From positions 499,501 to 563,500 of the forward strand of contig JAENRU010000488.1 of the NCBI GenBank assembly GCA_016647705.1: a stretch of 64,000 nucleotides of DNA, written 5' to 3'. This DNA comes from Eucommia ulmoides. Lineage: Eukaryota > Streptophyta > Magnoliopsida > Garryales > Eucommiaceae. This document shows, piece by piece, positions 1 to 9,771 of the stretch (positions are counted from its first letter, which is position 1; each line of letters opens with the position of its first letter). The notes below the pieces were generated by a model, which had not been told where the DNA came from, made no database searches, and saw nothing but the letters and a program-made list of their open reading frames with translations. The translations under genes were made by a program, and so were the position numbers.

Positions 1-571
1 ATTGTTTGGTTTTTGAATTGTTGAAAAATGTTGGGTTTTTTGGGTTTAGAAGTGTGTGTGTGTGAAATCTTTATGTTTGAATGTGTTATGTTATATTATT
101 CTAAGGGTTGGATTTCTGTAGAAAGAAAAGTAATGAACCATTGGCCAACTCAAAAAGGTTAATTTACTTCCTTTTTTTCAATTGATTTCTTCACGATTTT
201 TACAAAAAAAGAAAATTATATAAAAAAAAATATTAAATTAGTATTTTTAGTGACCTATAATATCTAAGATTTTATTTTTCATTAACTATTTTTTTTTAAT
301 CTTTATAAATTAAAAAATTGGATAAAAATAGCAAAAATATTTGTTTTAGTAACTTATATTCTAGTTATTTTCAAACTAATTATCAACATAACACTATATA
401 AATTTTTTTTTACTTTTTTTCAAAAAAGAAAAAAAGAAAATCAACGGAAAATTAATCTTCATGTAAAATATACTCTATATAGTTACAGATACACTTTTCT
501 TCTACAAATCCCCATATATATATATATATATACAGAGAGAGAGAGAGAGAGAGAGAGTATATCTATCTATA
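1..571. other. Downstream flank of gene copy 1, with TA and GA microsatellites
   Basis: AT-rich non-coding sequence. Positions 1-170 resemble 14240-14470 and positions 215-500 resemble 15555-16000, so this is the 3' flank shared by both copies of the segmental duplication. A TA run (about 513-532) is followed by a GA run (about 533-557) just before the gene's stop codon. No gene seen. Confidence 0.7.
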
Positions 572-1831
572 TTAGAAAAGCTTGCTTGATCCACTTGGTA
601 AACTAGAGTTGGCATCATCCCTCATTTGGGAAAGACTCCTCCCAAGTTGCAGAGCCACCTTCATCTCAAACAACTCTCCATTCTCTCTCCTTTCATACTC
701 TCTCTCCTCCAAATTTGACTCTATGAACTCCTCCATGTACCTAAAGAACCCTGCATTCCCTCTATACATCTCCACCACCATCCCCACCTGCACACCATGC
801 TCCAATGTGTTGACTGCACTTGCTAGGGCCCCACCGACCACCCCGAGAACGGTAGCCCACCACCCTCCAAACCCTAAAAGGGCCGATCCAATGGCTGCAA
901 GGCCAGTTAGGGTTGGACCGGCAATGGCCAAGATCTTGTTAAGCCTCATTTTATCCTCACCCAACCTCAAGTAGCCTTCTTTATCACTCTTTATAACCCT
1001 AACCATCTCCCTCAATTCCTCCTCCAACTTCAAATTCCAACCATTTTTTCCACTTTCCAAATTTACCCTTTCCGCCTTTTTCCGATCGTGTTTAGGCCAC
1101 CAAATCGCGGGCTCCAATTTCGCTGGAAATTTCTCGAGCATAACGCCGATTAGGGGCAGCGGGTAGGCCTTGTCTAGGGCCAAAACCCTCTCCATTGCTT
1201 CATTCACATCGCTCTCACAAGGGTAAGTTTGGTGTTTCCTACTCAATAACGAGGTTTTGATTTGTTCATGCAATTGCTTGAACAATCTAGAGGCATTCCT
1301 TTGCTCCTCAACAAGTTGGGATGGTTGGATCTTGTTCATGATCACAAGCATCCCAGTGGCTGCCATGTACAAGATTGTAGAGGAGAGTTTTAGGGCAAGT
1401 GTAGAGGATCCGGCACCGGCGCCAGTAGTCGCGGCAATCCCTGCAATTGTAGATGCAAAGAGAGTGATTGTGTTGATAGATGTCAAGAGGAGGGTATTCC
1501 AGTTGTTCCTTTGTTCTCCAATGTTCCTGTGAATCTCAAACCTATCTCCAATCACCTCCAAAATTGCATACATTTTTTCCAAAACCAAAGGGTCTGGAAA
1601 ATTCGGGTCCTTGTTTGCAAAAATAGATTTTTTCTCTTTTGGTTTATAAGTTCCATTTGAGTACAAGTGATCAAATGAAGCTTGTACGGAGATAGAATTG
1701 GTTGGCCGGAGCTTTGGGAAGTAGTTGTTGCCGGTGGCCAAAACAAGCCCTCTTGATGATCTCCGGTTGATCATGGAAGAACAAAAACTGGGTTTCGAGG
1801 TAGAAAAACTTGAAGATTGAATCATTGCCAT
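572..1831 (-). CDS. At4g22030-like plastid-targeted membrane protein, tandem copy 1
   Basis: Single-exon gene of 419 residues, biochemical role unknown. It matches the plant family usually labelled 'probable F-box protein At4g22030', but I see no F-box in this protein, so the label is probably inherited from a longer relative. Residues 1-50 are rich in Ser, Arg and Asn and poor in acidic residues, as in a chloroplast transit peptide. The conserved block MYAILEVIGD (87-96) with NIGEQRNNWNTLL (103-115) opens a hydrophobic Ala/Gly/Thr-rich region (about 113-166, one or two membrane segments). LALDKAYPLPLIG (217-229) follows, then a second hydrophobic Gly/Ala pair (about 299-344), then RRENGELFEMKVALQLGRSL (381-400). 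The start fits because the transit peptide begins directly after it. A TATA-like run lies about 130 bp upstream (1955-1976). The tandem paralogue at 16066-17325 differs at 24 of 419 residues. Family assignment is from memory; plastid location is inferred. Confidence 0.88.
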   Translation of the reverse strand: MAMIQSSSFSTSKPSFCSSMINRRSSRGLVLATGNNYFPKLRPTNSISVQASFDHLYSNGTYKPKEKKSIFANKDPNFPDPLVLEKMYAILEVIGDRFEIHRNIGEQRNNWNTLLLTSINTITLFASTIAGIAATTGAGAGSSTLALKLSSTILYMAATGMLVIMNKIQPSQLVEEQRNASRLFKQLHEQIKTSLLSRKHQTYPCESDVNEAMERVLALDKAYPLPLIGVMLEKFPAKLEPAIWWPKHDRKKAERVNLESGKNGWNLKLEEELREMVRVIKSDKEGYLRLGEDKMRLNKILAIAGPTLTGLAAIGSALLGFGGWWATVLGVVGGALASAVNTLEHGVQVGMVVEMYRGNAGFFRYMEEFIESNLEEREYERRENGELFEMKVALQLGRSLSQMRDDANSSLPSGSSKLF

Positions 1832-1980
1832 AATCCACTTCTTGTTTTCCTTAGGGTATAAAAAAAATGTTGGGTTTTTAGGGTTTAGAGAGAGAAAGAG
1901 AGTTTGTGTTTTGTTTGGAGATTTAGAATTTTGATATATGGGTTTTGAAGGTGTTTATGATATATATATATATATGCGAT

Positions 1981-4412
1981 GGGTGGGTGGGTGGGTTGAA
2001 TTAGTGAAGATGGAAAAGAGAAATCTGAAATGGTCTATTGTTCAAAGGGTTGAACAATATTGCAAGGAACTTAGTCTTTAGAGTATATAATATAGTGTAG
2101 ATATATTAAGGGATGAAGTCAAGTTGAGATCTTGTAATGCTCCTTGTGTTTTCTTTGGGGTTGATTGTAATGCTCCTTTTGAGTATTTGGTGTGTTTGTA
2201 GAGGGACTTGTTGAGTCTTGCGGACTACATTGCTAGTTCGTATGATTAATAACAAGGGAAACTCTTTCCCTTATTAATATATAATATAAATTGCCTTAAA
2301 AAAAACTGTTAGTTTCAAACTTATTGGGTTAGATTGCACCCCCTCAATTATGCCATAATTTTTAATTTTTAGTCCTTACAAGTACAAGTTTTTGTCTAAT
2401 TGGCCCTCCAAATTGTGTTATAGGTTTCAATTGTCAAACTTTTTTAATCCTACTTTTTTGTGTTTTAATGGTGATTCATAGGTCCATACTGTATACCAAG
2501 GTATCCCTACCTCATTTTCTATTTTTAACAAAACTCTCATTTCATTATTAGATAATATTTTTTGTTAAAAAAAAAAATTAAAAAAATCACTGTTGTCGCT
2601 ACCATCACCTACCACCGTCATTGCCACAAAAAAACATTACAACCACAACAAATTTTTTAAAAAAAAAATATATATGTATTTATTCTAATATAAAAAAAAA
2701 TAGAATCTAATTTTTTATAATTTTTTTGGGTAAGCGTTGTTTATATAAAATAAGAAGAAGGGTCTCTCTTACTACATAGTACAAGCATACCATGTAGTCC
2801 TCACACCAGAAAAAATTTATATTTTATGCACACTCACAAACCTAGAGAAGAGACTAATTGTCCAAAACAGGGGAACCCACTTATAGTGCCCACATCCTAG
2901 CACCAAACATGGGGTCCTTGGTTGAACACTACAAAATATAAGACACCCAATAATAGACAACGCATCTAACATTTTTTTTCAATAGACAAATATTATATAT
3001 AAAATGAGGGAAATGGTCTTTTTTACTACACGATAACAAGTTGTCGTGTAGCCTGCAAGACCCCAAACTAACAAAATACACCAATCATTTGCAGACAAGG
3101 ACCCAATGTTTAAGCCCAATTAGTGCCTATATCGTAGCACCGATCGTTCTTTATGCCCAAATTGGCCAATCAAAATAAACAAGTTACACATCAAAATTAT
3201 AAACAATAGCTAAACAACATATCTAAACAATATGGGGGTGGGTGGGTTGAATTATTGAAGATGGAAAAGAGGAGTGAAATGGTCTATTGTCGAAAGGGTT
3301 GAACAATATTGTAAAACTTAGTCTTGAGAGTATATAATATTAGTGTACGGGGCTGAAGTCAAGTAGAAAGAATGAAAAGGAGGAGCCCACACGGACATGG
3401 AAACTTGTTGAGGAACATGTAATTCACGTTTTTACTGTTGTTTTCAAAGTATGCAATGTCTACCATCAATTCGGTGGTCGGTAGTGTTTTGGGTAAGATT
3501 TACGGGTGTTTTATAAATATTTTGGAAGATCTTATAATGCTCCTTGTGTTTTCTTTGGAGTTGATTGTAATGTTCCTTTTGAGTATTTGGTGTGTTTGTA
3601 AAGGGATCTATTGTGTCTTGCGGGCTACATAGTTAGTCCGTAAGATTGATAGCAACAGAGACTCTTCCCCTTTTATTAATATATAATATAAATTGCCTAT
3701 AAAAAAAATGTTGTTTTCAAACTTATTGGGTTAGATTACATATTGATCCCTCAATGCCAAAAATTTTAGTTTTTAGTCCTTAAAAGAACAAGTTTTTGTC
3801 TAATTGGCTCTCAACTTGTGTTATAGGTTTCAACTATTAAACTTTTTTTAATCTTACTATTCTTTATTTTAATAGTGATTCAAAAGTCCATGCCGTGTAT
3901 ATCAAGGTATCCCTACCACATTTTCTATTTTTAAAGAAACTTTCGTTTCATTATTAGATAATATATTTTGCTAAAAAATTCTCAATTATTTTCTGTCACA
4001 TAAAAAATCAAGGCCGTCGACCATTGCCTACCACCGCCACTTCCACAAAAAAACATTACAACCACAACTAATTTTTTGAAAAAAAAATATATATGTATTC
4101 GTTCTAATATAAAATAAAAAATTATAATCTAATTATTCATAAAAAATAAAAATAAAATAAAAATTGGTGAGTATTATTTATATAAAATAAGGGAAAGGGT
4201 CTCCCTTACTACACGGTACAAGCATACCATATCATTCGCAAACCACACAAAATATATAGTTTATACATAGCCACAAACCCAAGGGAGAGACTAATTGTCC
4301 AAAATAGGGGAATCCACCTAGTACCAACATCCTAGCACCAAACATCGGGTCCTTGAGTCGAACACTACAAAATATAAGACACCCCTAATAATAGACACCA
4401 CATCTAACATTT
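1981..4412. repeat. 1.25-kb tandem duplication upstream of gene copy 1
   Basis: The block at 1981-3230 recurs at 3232-4412, offset by about 1251 bp. Matching landmarks in order: the ggtgggttgaatta block (1990 and 3241), gaacaatatt (2053 and 3301), the ctccttgtgttttctttgg stretch (2140 and 3541), and the block naming cctagcaccaaacat (2896 and 4331). Units have drifted by substitutions and small indels. The inner part (gccataatttttaatttttagtcc, 2353 onward) also occurs upstream of gene copy 2 near 18880, so the internal doubling happened only in copy 1 or was lost in copy 2. No gene is seen here; short open frames are not supported. Confidence 0.8.
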
Positions 4413-4711
4413 ATTGAACACCAAACAAGATAAAAATCAACTCCCAAAAGGCAGATGATTCAGATGCAAAATCCTAGCACAAACCAATGTTGTTGTCGAA
4501 TTTCTACTATTCTCTCTTTCTTCGAAAGATTGGGAAAATTCTCTTACTGGTGTTTTCTCTGGATAAATTTACCTCTTTTTTTTTTCGATAGGCTCCTGAT
4601 AAACTTACCTTTGTGTCTAGAAAAGGCACATATTATACATTTCTTCATGTAGCTCGCAAGATCCCAATCAACTGTCCATACACACCACCTTAAAATCCAC
4701 CAATGTTTTTA
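4413..4711. other. AT-rich spacer, no gene seen
   Basis: Short stretch between the duplicated upstream block and the LINE remnant. A 65-codon open frame at 4455-4652 is Phe/Leu/Cys-rich, resembles nothing I know and is not called. Words such as tgtagctcgcaagatccca echo 3044-3066, so part of it belongs to the same dispersed repeat as 3000-3200. Confidence 0.5.
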
Positions 4712-4786
4712 TTTTTTATTTTTTATAAGCAAAGTTATATTCAATAGGGAAAACCCCGGGCTACATAGTAGCAATACAATGAAACG

Positions 4787-4817
4787 TATTTAGTGACCAA
4801 AAGGTGGTCACTAAATA
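4787..4817. repeat. Perfect 13-bp hairpin near the LINE 3' end
   Basis: tatttagtgacca (4787-4799) and tggtcactaaata (4805-4817) are exact reverse complements around a 5-base loop. It lies about 75 bp inside the 3' terminus of the minus-strand LINE remnant, where the RNA would be recognised by the element's RT. Confidence 0.85.
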
Positions 4818-5261
4818 CCACAACTGCCCAACTAAACCAACACGAGACTCATAGAATAGACCCTTACAATTAGCTAGATAAGAGAAAACAAAAAACCAAC
4901 ATAGCACAATATTAATTTGGCTCAACTGCAGTGAGCACAAACGATGGACCAAGCAATCATCCAAGTTCCTTCCACCTCAAGCAGTAAGATGTCTTGCTAA
5001 AACCCATTCAAAAATGTGGATATTCTATTGCATCCCATATATCTCCAAATAGAAAATTAAACAGAATCAACTCAAAGGAGTTGTTGATTCTCCTCAATTC
5101 TTCACTCTTGGTGCCAACCAACGCAAAATTACAACAATTACTAAATTCCTAGAAAAAACGCTTGAGCCGCATCAATTACTTTCTGAATCACTGACTGCTC
5201 AAAAAAAATACTTCAGCAAAAGACTTCTTCGCCTTACCATTTTGCAATTAAATGATAAATA

Positions 5262-6242
5262 TTAATACACCCAGACAGTTAAGGATTTCTTTTTCCCTTT
5301 CTTTTTGGGAATTAAGAACAACTTATTTTTAGTCACCACTCCTCCAAGGACAGAGAATATCTCATCAATTTCATCCAAACCTTTATCAGAGTATCCATGA
5401 GTTGACAAACTTTTATCTTTGACTCCTCGAACTAGATTTACTGATACCGATTCAACAGTGTCTGCTGAATCAAAATTTACTTCATCCTCAAACACTTTTC
5501 TTTGATCAAGGCCCAAAGTAAAATCATCCTCCCTCTTCACAAAATCTTCAAGTCAATCCTCACAAACAGAAATTGGAGTTTCTCAAGGTTTAGAGACTAC
5601 ATCTACAACGTCTTTTCTAACTTCCACCCCATTTACCACAACTTCTTTGTAAGAAATATGTTTAATGGAATCAATAAAGTTCATATTATTTTTCACCCCA
5701 TTGACCATTTGCAAATGATTGAGATGGCTTCCGATAGTAGCATCGAGTTCTTCTTTAATGTTAATATTGTACGTTTTACCTTCACAATTAACCAAAAAGT
5801 TCTCATCGATAAAATATTTTGTATTAAAATTGATAATAATTCTACCCTTATCGCGTACTTGGACAAGGGAATCCTCAATAGGAAGAAGATCGTCATCATT
5901 CTTCCTTTCCACATTTTTCCTCTCAAAACTCCTGCGGTTAGACGGTCCAAAAGCTGCAAAACGAACTTTCAACTTTGTTCTAAAAGTAACTAATCCATCA
6001 AGGACTCTTATAGCCCTTTGAGTTTCAAGAAGAGTAGCAAATCTCACAAATCCAAATCTAGAATTCGTGACAACTCTTCTCTTGGTTGGTATGAACACGT
6101 CTAACACACAACTATGCCATGGAAAGACTCGCTTAAGCCAATTACTATTAACTCTCTCCGAAATAATATCCGCAAAGTAGTTCGCCTCTGTTCCGAATAT
6201 CTCTCCTTTGTTGACTGCTAATTCACGTCCACACATCCACAC
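5262..6242 (-). pseudogene. LINE ORF1 with RRM-like domain, one in-frame stop
   Basis: One reading frame runs from 6242 to 5262, broken by a TGA at 5583-5585; the next ATG in the same frame is at 5540. The first 219 residues carry an RRM-like fold: an LDVFIPTKR strand (about 48-56) and SRFGFVRF (61-68), an RNP1-type motif, followed by a helix region up to about residue 100. The rest is acidic and lysine-rich with no known motif, ending in KKKGKKK. Such RRM proteins form ORF1 of one group of plant L1-like LINEs and bind the element's RNA. The 3' tail nearby on the same strand supports LINE origin. A decayed host RRM protein is possible but less likely. Not expected to be functional. Confidence 0.6.
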
Positions 6243-6382
6243 AGGAAGTTAAACTAATTCCATTCGGGATACGTGGTTGTCTCTTCCCCTAACAAGTATT
6301 TTTTTGCAAGTTCAAATTCCTGATCTTGCAGAAATCCTTTAACTACTTTAACTCAAGCGGATCTTATCACTTGAACTACACT
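6225..6382 (-). repeat. Dispersed repeat family R3, copy a
   Basis: On the minus strand this reads 'ttcaagtgataagatccgc' then 'cttgagttaaagtagttaaa' and on to a 'ggaagagacaaccacgta' block. The same order of blocks occurs at 18645-18795 (plus) and at 58961-59011 continued at 61361-61475 (plus, split by a solo LTR). Superfamily unknown; no terminal repeats identified. Confidence 0.65.
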
Positions 6383-6410
6383 ATATTAGTTAGTTAGAAC
6401 CAAGATGGAT

Positions 6411-6477
6411 GACAAACATCAAACCACCTTAACTTCCTCCACTTAAAAGTCACCTTGGTCGGATTTTATGACCCAAC
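6411..6477. repeat. 66-bp dispersed repeat, copy 1
   Basis: The block 'atcaaaccaccttaacttcc' through 'cttggtcggattttatga' recurs at 22543-22608 with two or three mismatches. Both copies run into an A-rich stretch, which suggests the end of a retroposon, but too little is shared to classify it. Confidence 0.6.
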
Positions 6478-6666
6478 CCAAAAAAAAAAAAAAATTGAAT
6501 GTAATTAGAAACATAAATTGAAAAAAAAAAAAAATAGAGTGAAATTTTGAATTAGATCACACTATACTTCTCGAAAATCCAAAATCGGTGTATTATATAA
6601 AAATTACTAAAATATTAGAGTCAAAATCACTTTAGTGACATTTGATCGAATTTCATTACTATAAAC

Positions 6667-7545
6667 TAGGCTGTAAACGAACCGAGTTGTTCATGAACAG
6701 CTCGGGCTCGACTCAAAAAAAGTTCGTTCGAACTCGTTTATTAAAATAAACGAGCTGAACTCGAACTCCAAGAAATGATCATTTAATAAACGAGCCGAGC
6801 TGAGTTTGTTCGGGAGCTACTCATTTGTTGTTTGCGAACAAAGCCAAAACGAGCCGAGTCTGTTCGCGAGCTCATTTTCATGTTCGCGAACACTAAAATA
6901 TTGTTTATTTATTATATATAGAGACTCATTATTTGTAAATTTATATTGATTATTTATAATTTTTTTATTTTGTTTCGCTCATTATTTAAATATTTAAATT
7001 TTGTCCCATGGATGGGACCTTCGATCAGGAGGCTCCCCTTGATCGATTGAAGGGTGAAAGCACAAACTCTTCCTTTGACTTGAAGTCGGCTACCGATACT
7101 ACTAAAGGTGATTGTCCTGTTTTGATGTTAAAGGATAGAATGTTCTTCCTATTTGATGACTCCTTTGCGGCCGCGAGCATGGGTCTGACCTTTTGTGGTA
7201 ACCTCCATCATGTTCCCTTTTAAAGGGCTAAAAAGTGGTATTTGCTCGGTTGTAGAATTTCAGGTTGTATAGATTTTTTTAAAAAAAATTATAAATAACT
7301 AATTTTATTAAAAAATTATATTATTGATGTAGTTCTTAAACATTAAAATTTAATTAATAAATATTTATAAAAAAATAAAAAATAAAAATAAAAAAACTTG
7401 AAAAAGCTTGCAAACAACTCGATTATTAAACAAATCAAACTTGAACATAAGGTTTCATGCTCGGCTCGAACTCGAATAATTTAAAAAATAAATTAACCAA
7501 GCTTGAACACTTAATACTCGGCTCGGCTCGGCTCGTTTACAGATA
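6667..7545. mobile_element. hAT-like TIR element with an unrelated insert
   Basis: The left end 'taggctgtaaacgaaccgag' and the right end, reverse complement 'tatctgtaaacgagccgag', form inverted termini. Both arms are rich in the gagctcg / cgagccgagc words seen in a common plant hAT MITE group. Arms are about 250 bp, with AT-rich sequence inside. 7000-7275 is of different, more balanced composition. I could not recognise a clean 8-bp target duplication. Non-autonomous: no transposase frame. Confidence 0.65.
7000..7275 (+). other. Exon-like insert inside the hAT-like element
   Basis: About 275 bp with mixed composition and an open frame (7008-7223, 71 codons), in the middle of AT-rich arms. 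The frame contains FDQEAPLDRLKGEST and ends in HHVPF; I recognise no domain. It could be a captured piece of a host transcript or of a LINE ORF1. The composition switch is visible; the capture is inference. Confidence 0.4.
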
Positions 7546-7870
7546 GATTGCATATGTAATTATTTTTAATTTAAAATTTATGAATCCTTCCAAGATTTAT
7601 TTATTTATTTATTTATTGTTAAAGAACATAAAATAATTAAAATATTTTTTAATTTATATTATAAATGGACTTGAGATATTATTTTTTGTTAATAAAATGA
7701 CTAAATTTTATTAAATTACTTGTGAAGCAAATCTTAACCATTTAATTGTAGAAATATTTTCATCCATCAAAAACTATACACTTGGAGAAATCTTATAACA
7801 TTTTTAGTTATTTTGTGAAATGCACCCTATTCATAATATAAATCAAATTATTTAGGAGAAGTTAATTAAT
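7546..7870. other. AT-rich spacer, nothing recognised
   Basis: About 80% A+T with a short (ttta)n run near 7600-7618. No gene, terminal repeat or RNA feature seen. Confidence 0.5.
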
Positions 7871-9771
7871 TATATTCAAGGTCATTCGCTAGATAATTGT
7901 CGTAGGAAAAACCCAATACTTCGCAAGGAGAATACACCGATGAAAGAGAATATTGTTAATAATAATCAAGCCGGGGTTTCTCGTTCTTCAAGAAAACGTC
8001 GAAATAAAGCAGCCCTAAATGGTCAAGCTACTACCAGAACAGACCCATCTTCTTCTAAACCTTCCTCACATTCAAACCCGCCAACTGTTCAGCAGGAGAA
8101 AAATCCACTGCAGTCGTGTGGTATGTTTCCTGCAGTACAGCCATGTTGAAGGCTTGGAAGAAGGGGAAATTGAAAAAGATCATTCTGAAGCTCATCAAAA
8201 TATTCTGAATATTAGCCCAAATCAGTTTGGAGCCTTGGAGGTTGTCGAACATAATCCCCCTATCCATGTGGTGGAATCCGATAAGGGGGAAAAAAATATC
8301 AATGCCCAGGATGTTCCCGTTCTCCAAGTACCGTTTAAGGAAGACAGGAATCGGACTTCCAGTGTGGAAGTGGCTTCTCATTCAGCTCAAGATGATTTAA
8401 TAGCTCTGAAGATACAGGTGTTGGGTATTCTACAGAACATCGACTTCTGAACTTGATTTGGAAGGCTTCCAAATGGTGAGGTGGAAAAAAGGCAGTGGTA
8501 AATCTCTGGAGGTTGATGGTATAATTTCCAGGATTTCTAGAATGGTCACACGTAAACAAGTAAAATTTAATAATGTCTGATAACTTTCTGTTTTGGAACT
8601 GCAGGGGTATAGGAATTCCTTGTACCTTTGCTCGTTTAAAAAGAATAGTTAAGCATTCTAAAATCTCTTTTGCAAGAATCATTGATCCGTGGATTGATGA
8701 TTCTAATATGGGAAGAGTTAATAAATCTATTAGACTCCATAATGCTGCTTCCAACCAATCGGAAGGCAGCAAAATTTGGATTTTGTGGAAGAATAATTTG
8801 GAGGTGCGTATAATTCGTTTGCATCGTCAGTTTCTTGGTTAAACTTGAATTTTTTAATTGTCATTATTTATGCTAGCTGTTCTCAAATTGAGAGACGGAT
8901 TCTTTGGTCCGATATTCTCCAGGTTACTTCTTCAGTCTTTATTCTGGTAATTTGGGGAGTTGATTTTAATATTGTCAGAAATGATACGGAAAAGCTTGGA
9001 AGGCTTTAGCCATCCTGGGCAGCTATGCAAAAATTTAACTCGTGTATTAATCAAGTTGGGCTTGTTGATCCTTCTTTTTGGGGATCGAGTTTCACCTTCT
9101 GCAACAACCGTCAAGGGCTTTCTCGACAACATTCTCTCTTGGATAGAATACTGGTGTCTCCCATGATTTGTAATTTCTTTGATGGGCAAGTGGAACATTT
9201 GGAGAGGGTAAATTCCGATCATTTTCCTTTGGTCCTCCATTCGTCAACGTTTGTTTATAATGGCCCTCGTCTTTTCGGTTCCAAAGAATGTGGACCCATC
9301 ATGTGGGTTTTCTTGATGTTGTTAAATCTACGTGGAATTCTTCTCACCCTAATGCTTTATTTCATCGTAGCATGAACATTAAAGCCACGAGGTTAGCCTT
9401 GAAGCATTGGAATTCTCATGTATTTGGAAATATTTTTGTTGAATTAAATATTTGGAAGGATAAGGTTGAGGCCTTTGATAATCTTCTCCAATCCAATTAG
9501 GATCCTTTTGTGGCTGATTCATTGGCTCAATCTACAATGACTTATAATGATTGTCTTTTGAAGGAAGAGATTTTTTGGAAGCGAAAATCTAGGGAACATT
9601 AGCTTTGACTTGTGTTCATAATAGAGTTCTTGACGAGTTGGAGAAATATTTTGCTAATTTTTTCTGGGGACAACATTATCATGGTAACCGGAAGCATTGG
9701 ATCTCGTGGTATAAAATTTGTCGAGACGTTAATGGAGGGGTCTTGGTTTGCGGAAACTTAGAGACATGAAA
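7870..9771 (+). mobile_element. L1-like LINE, 5' part (ORF1 tail and endonuclease)
   Basis: Continues at 12636 after an LTR insertion. 7870-7915 translates to GHSLDNCRR, the end of the CCHC knuckle that follows DUF4283 in plant LINE ORF1. A Ser/Asn/Lys-rich tail runs to about 8450 with breaks. At 8573 the endonuclease starts with FWNCRGIG, the usual N-terminal motif of plant EEP endonucleases, and its end is visible near 9070-9230 (SLLDRILVS, NSDHFPL). A linker with LKHWNSHVFGN (about 9400) and EEIFWKRKSR (about 9565) then jumps directly to FFWGQHYHGNRKHWISW (about 9660), which normally lies after the RT. So the whole RT core is missing. Several stops and frame changes; non-autonomous. Confidence 0.8.
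8573..9245 (+). pseudogene. LINE endonuclease/exonuclease/phosphatase domain, broken
   Basis: Begins with ATG and the motif FWNCRGIG near residue 8, the Asn-containing first catalytic motif of apurinic-like LINE endonucleases that nick the target DNA. The frame ends at 8842 and the domain continues in other frames. From about 9040 INQVGLVDPSFWG, FTFCNNRQG, LLDRILVS and NSDHFPLVL are recognisable; SDHFP is the final catalytic Asp-His motif. At least two frame breaks lie between. No longer functional. Confidence 0.75.

Larger units (their letters stand above)
4712..6242 (-). mobile_element. L1-like LINE remnant (5' ORF1 part joined to a 3' end)
   Basis: Read on the minus strand, the element begins with an RRM-bearing ORF1 (6242 to 5262) and ends near 4712 in a tail whose last bases read as 'tataactttgcttataaaaaat', a form typical of plant L1-type LINE 3' ends, followed by A/T-rich sequence. 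Endonuclease, RT and RNase H regions are not recognisable, so the interior is deleted. The remnant is about 1.5 kb, against roughly 5-6 kb for whole plant L1 elements. Plant LINEs with an RRM in ORF1 are an established group (BNR type of beet). Confidence 0.6.

Noticed and set aside
582-974. 130-codon plus-strand frame opposite gene copy 1 (and its twin at 16076-16660)
   Set aside because: Antisense shadow of the conserved minus-strand gene; it is not kept at the same length in both copies.
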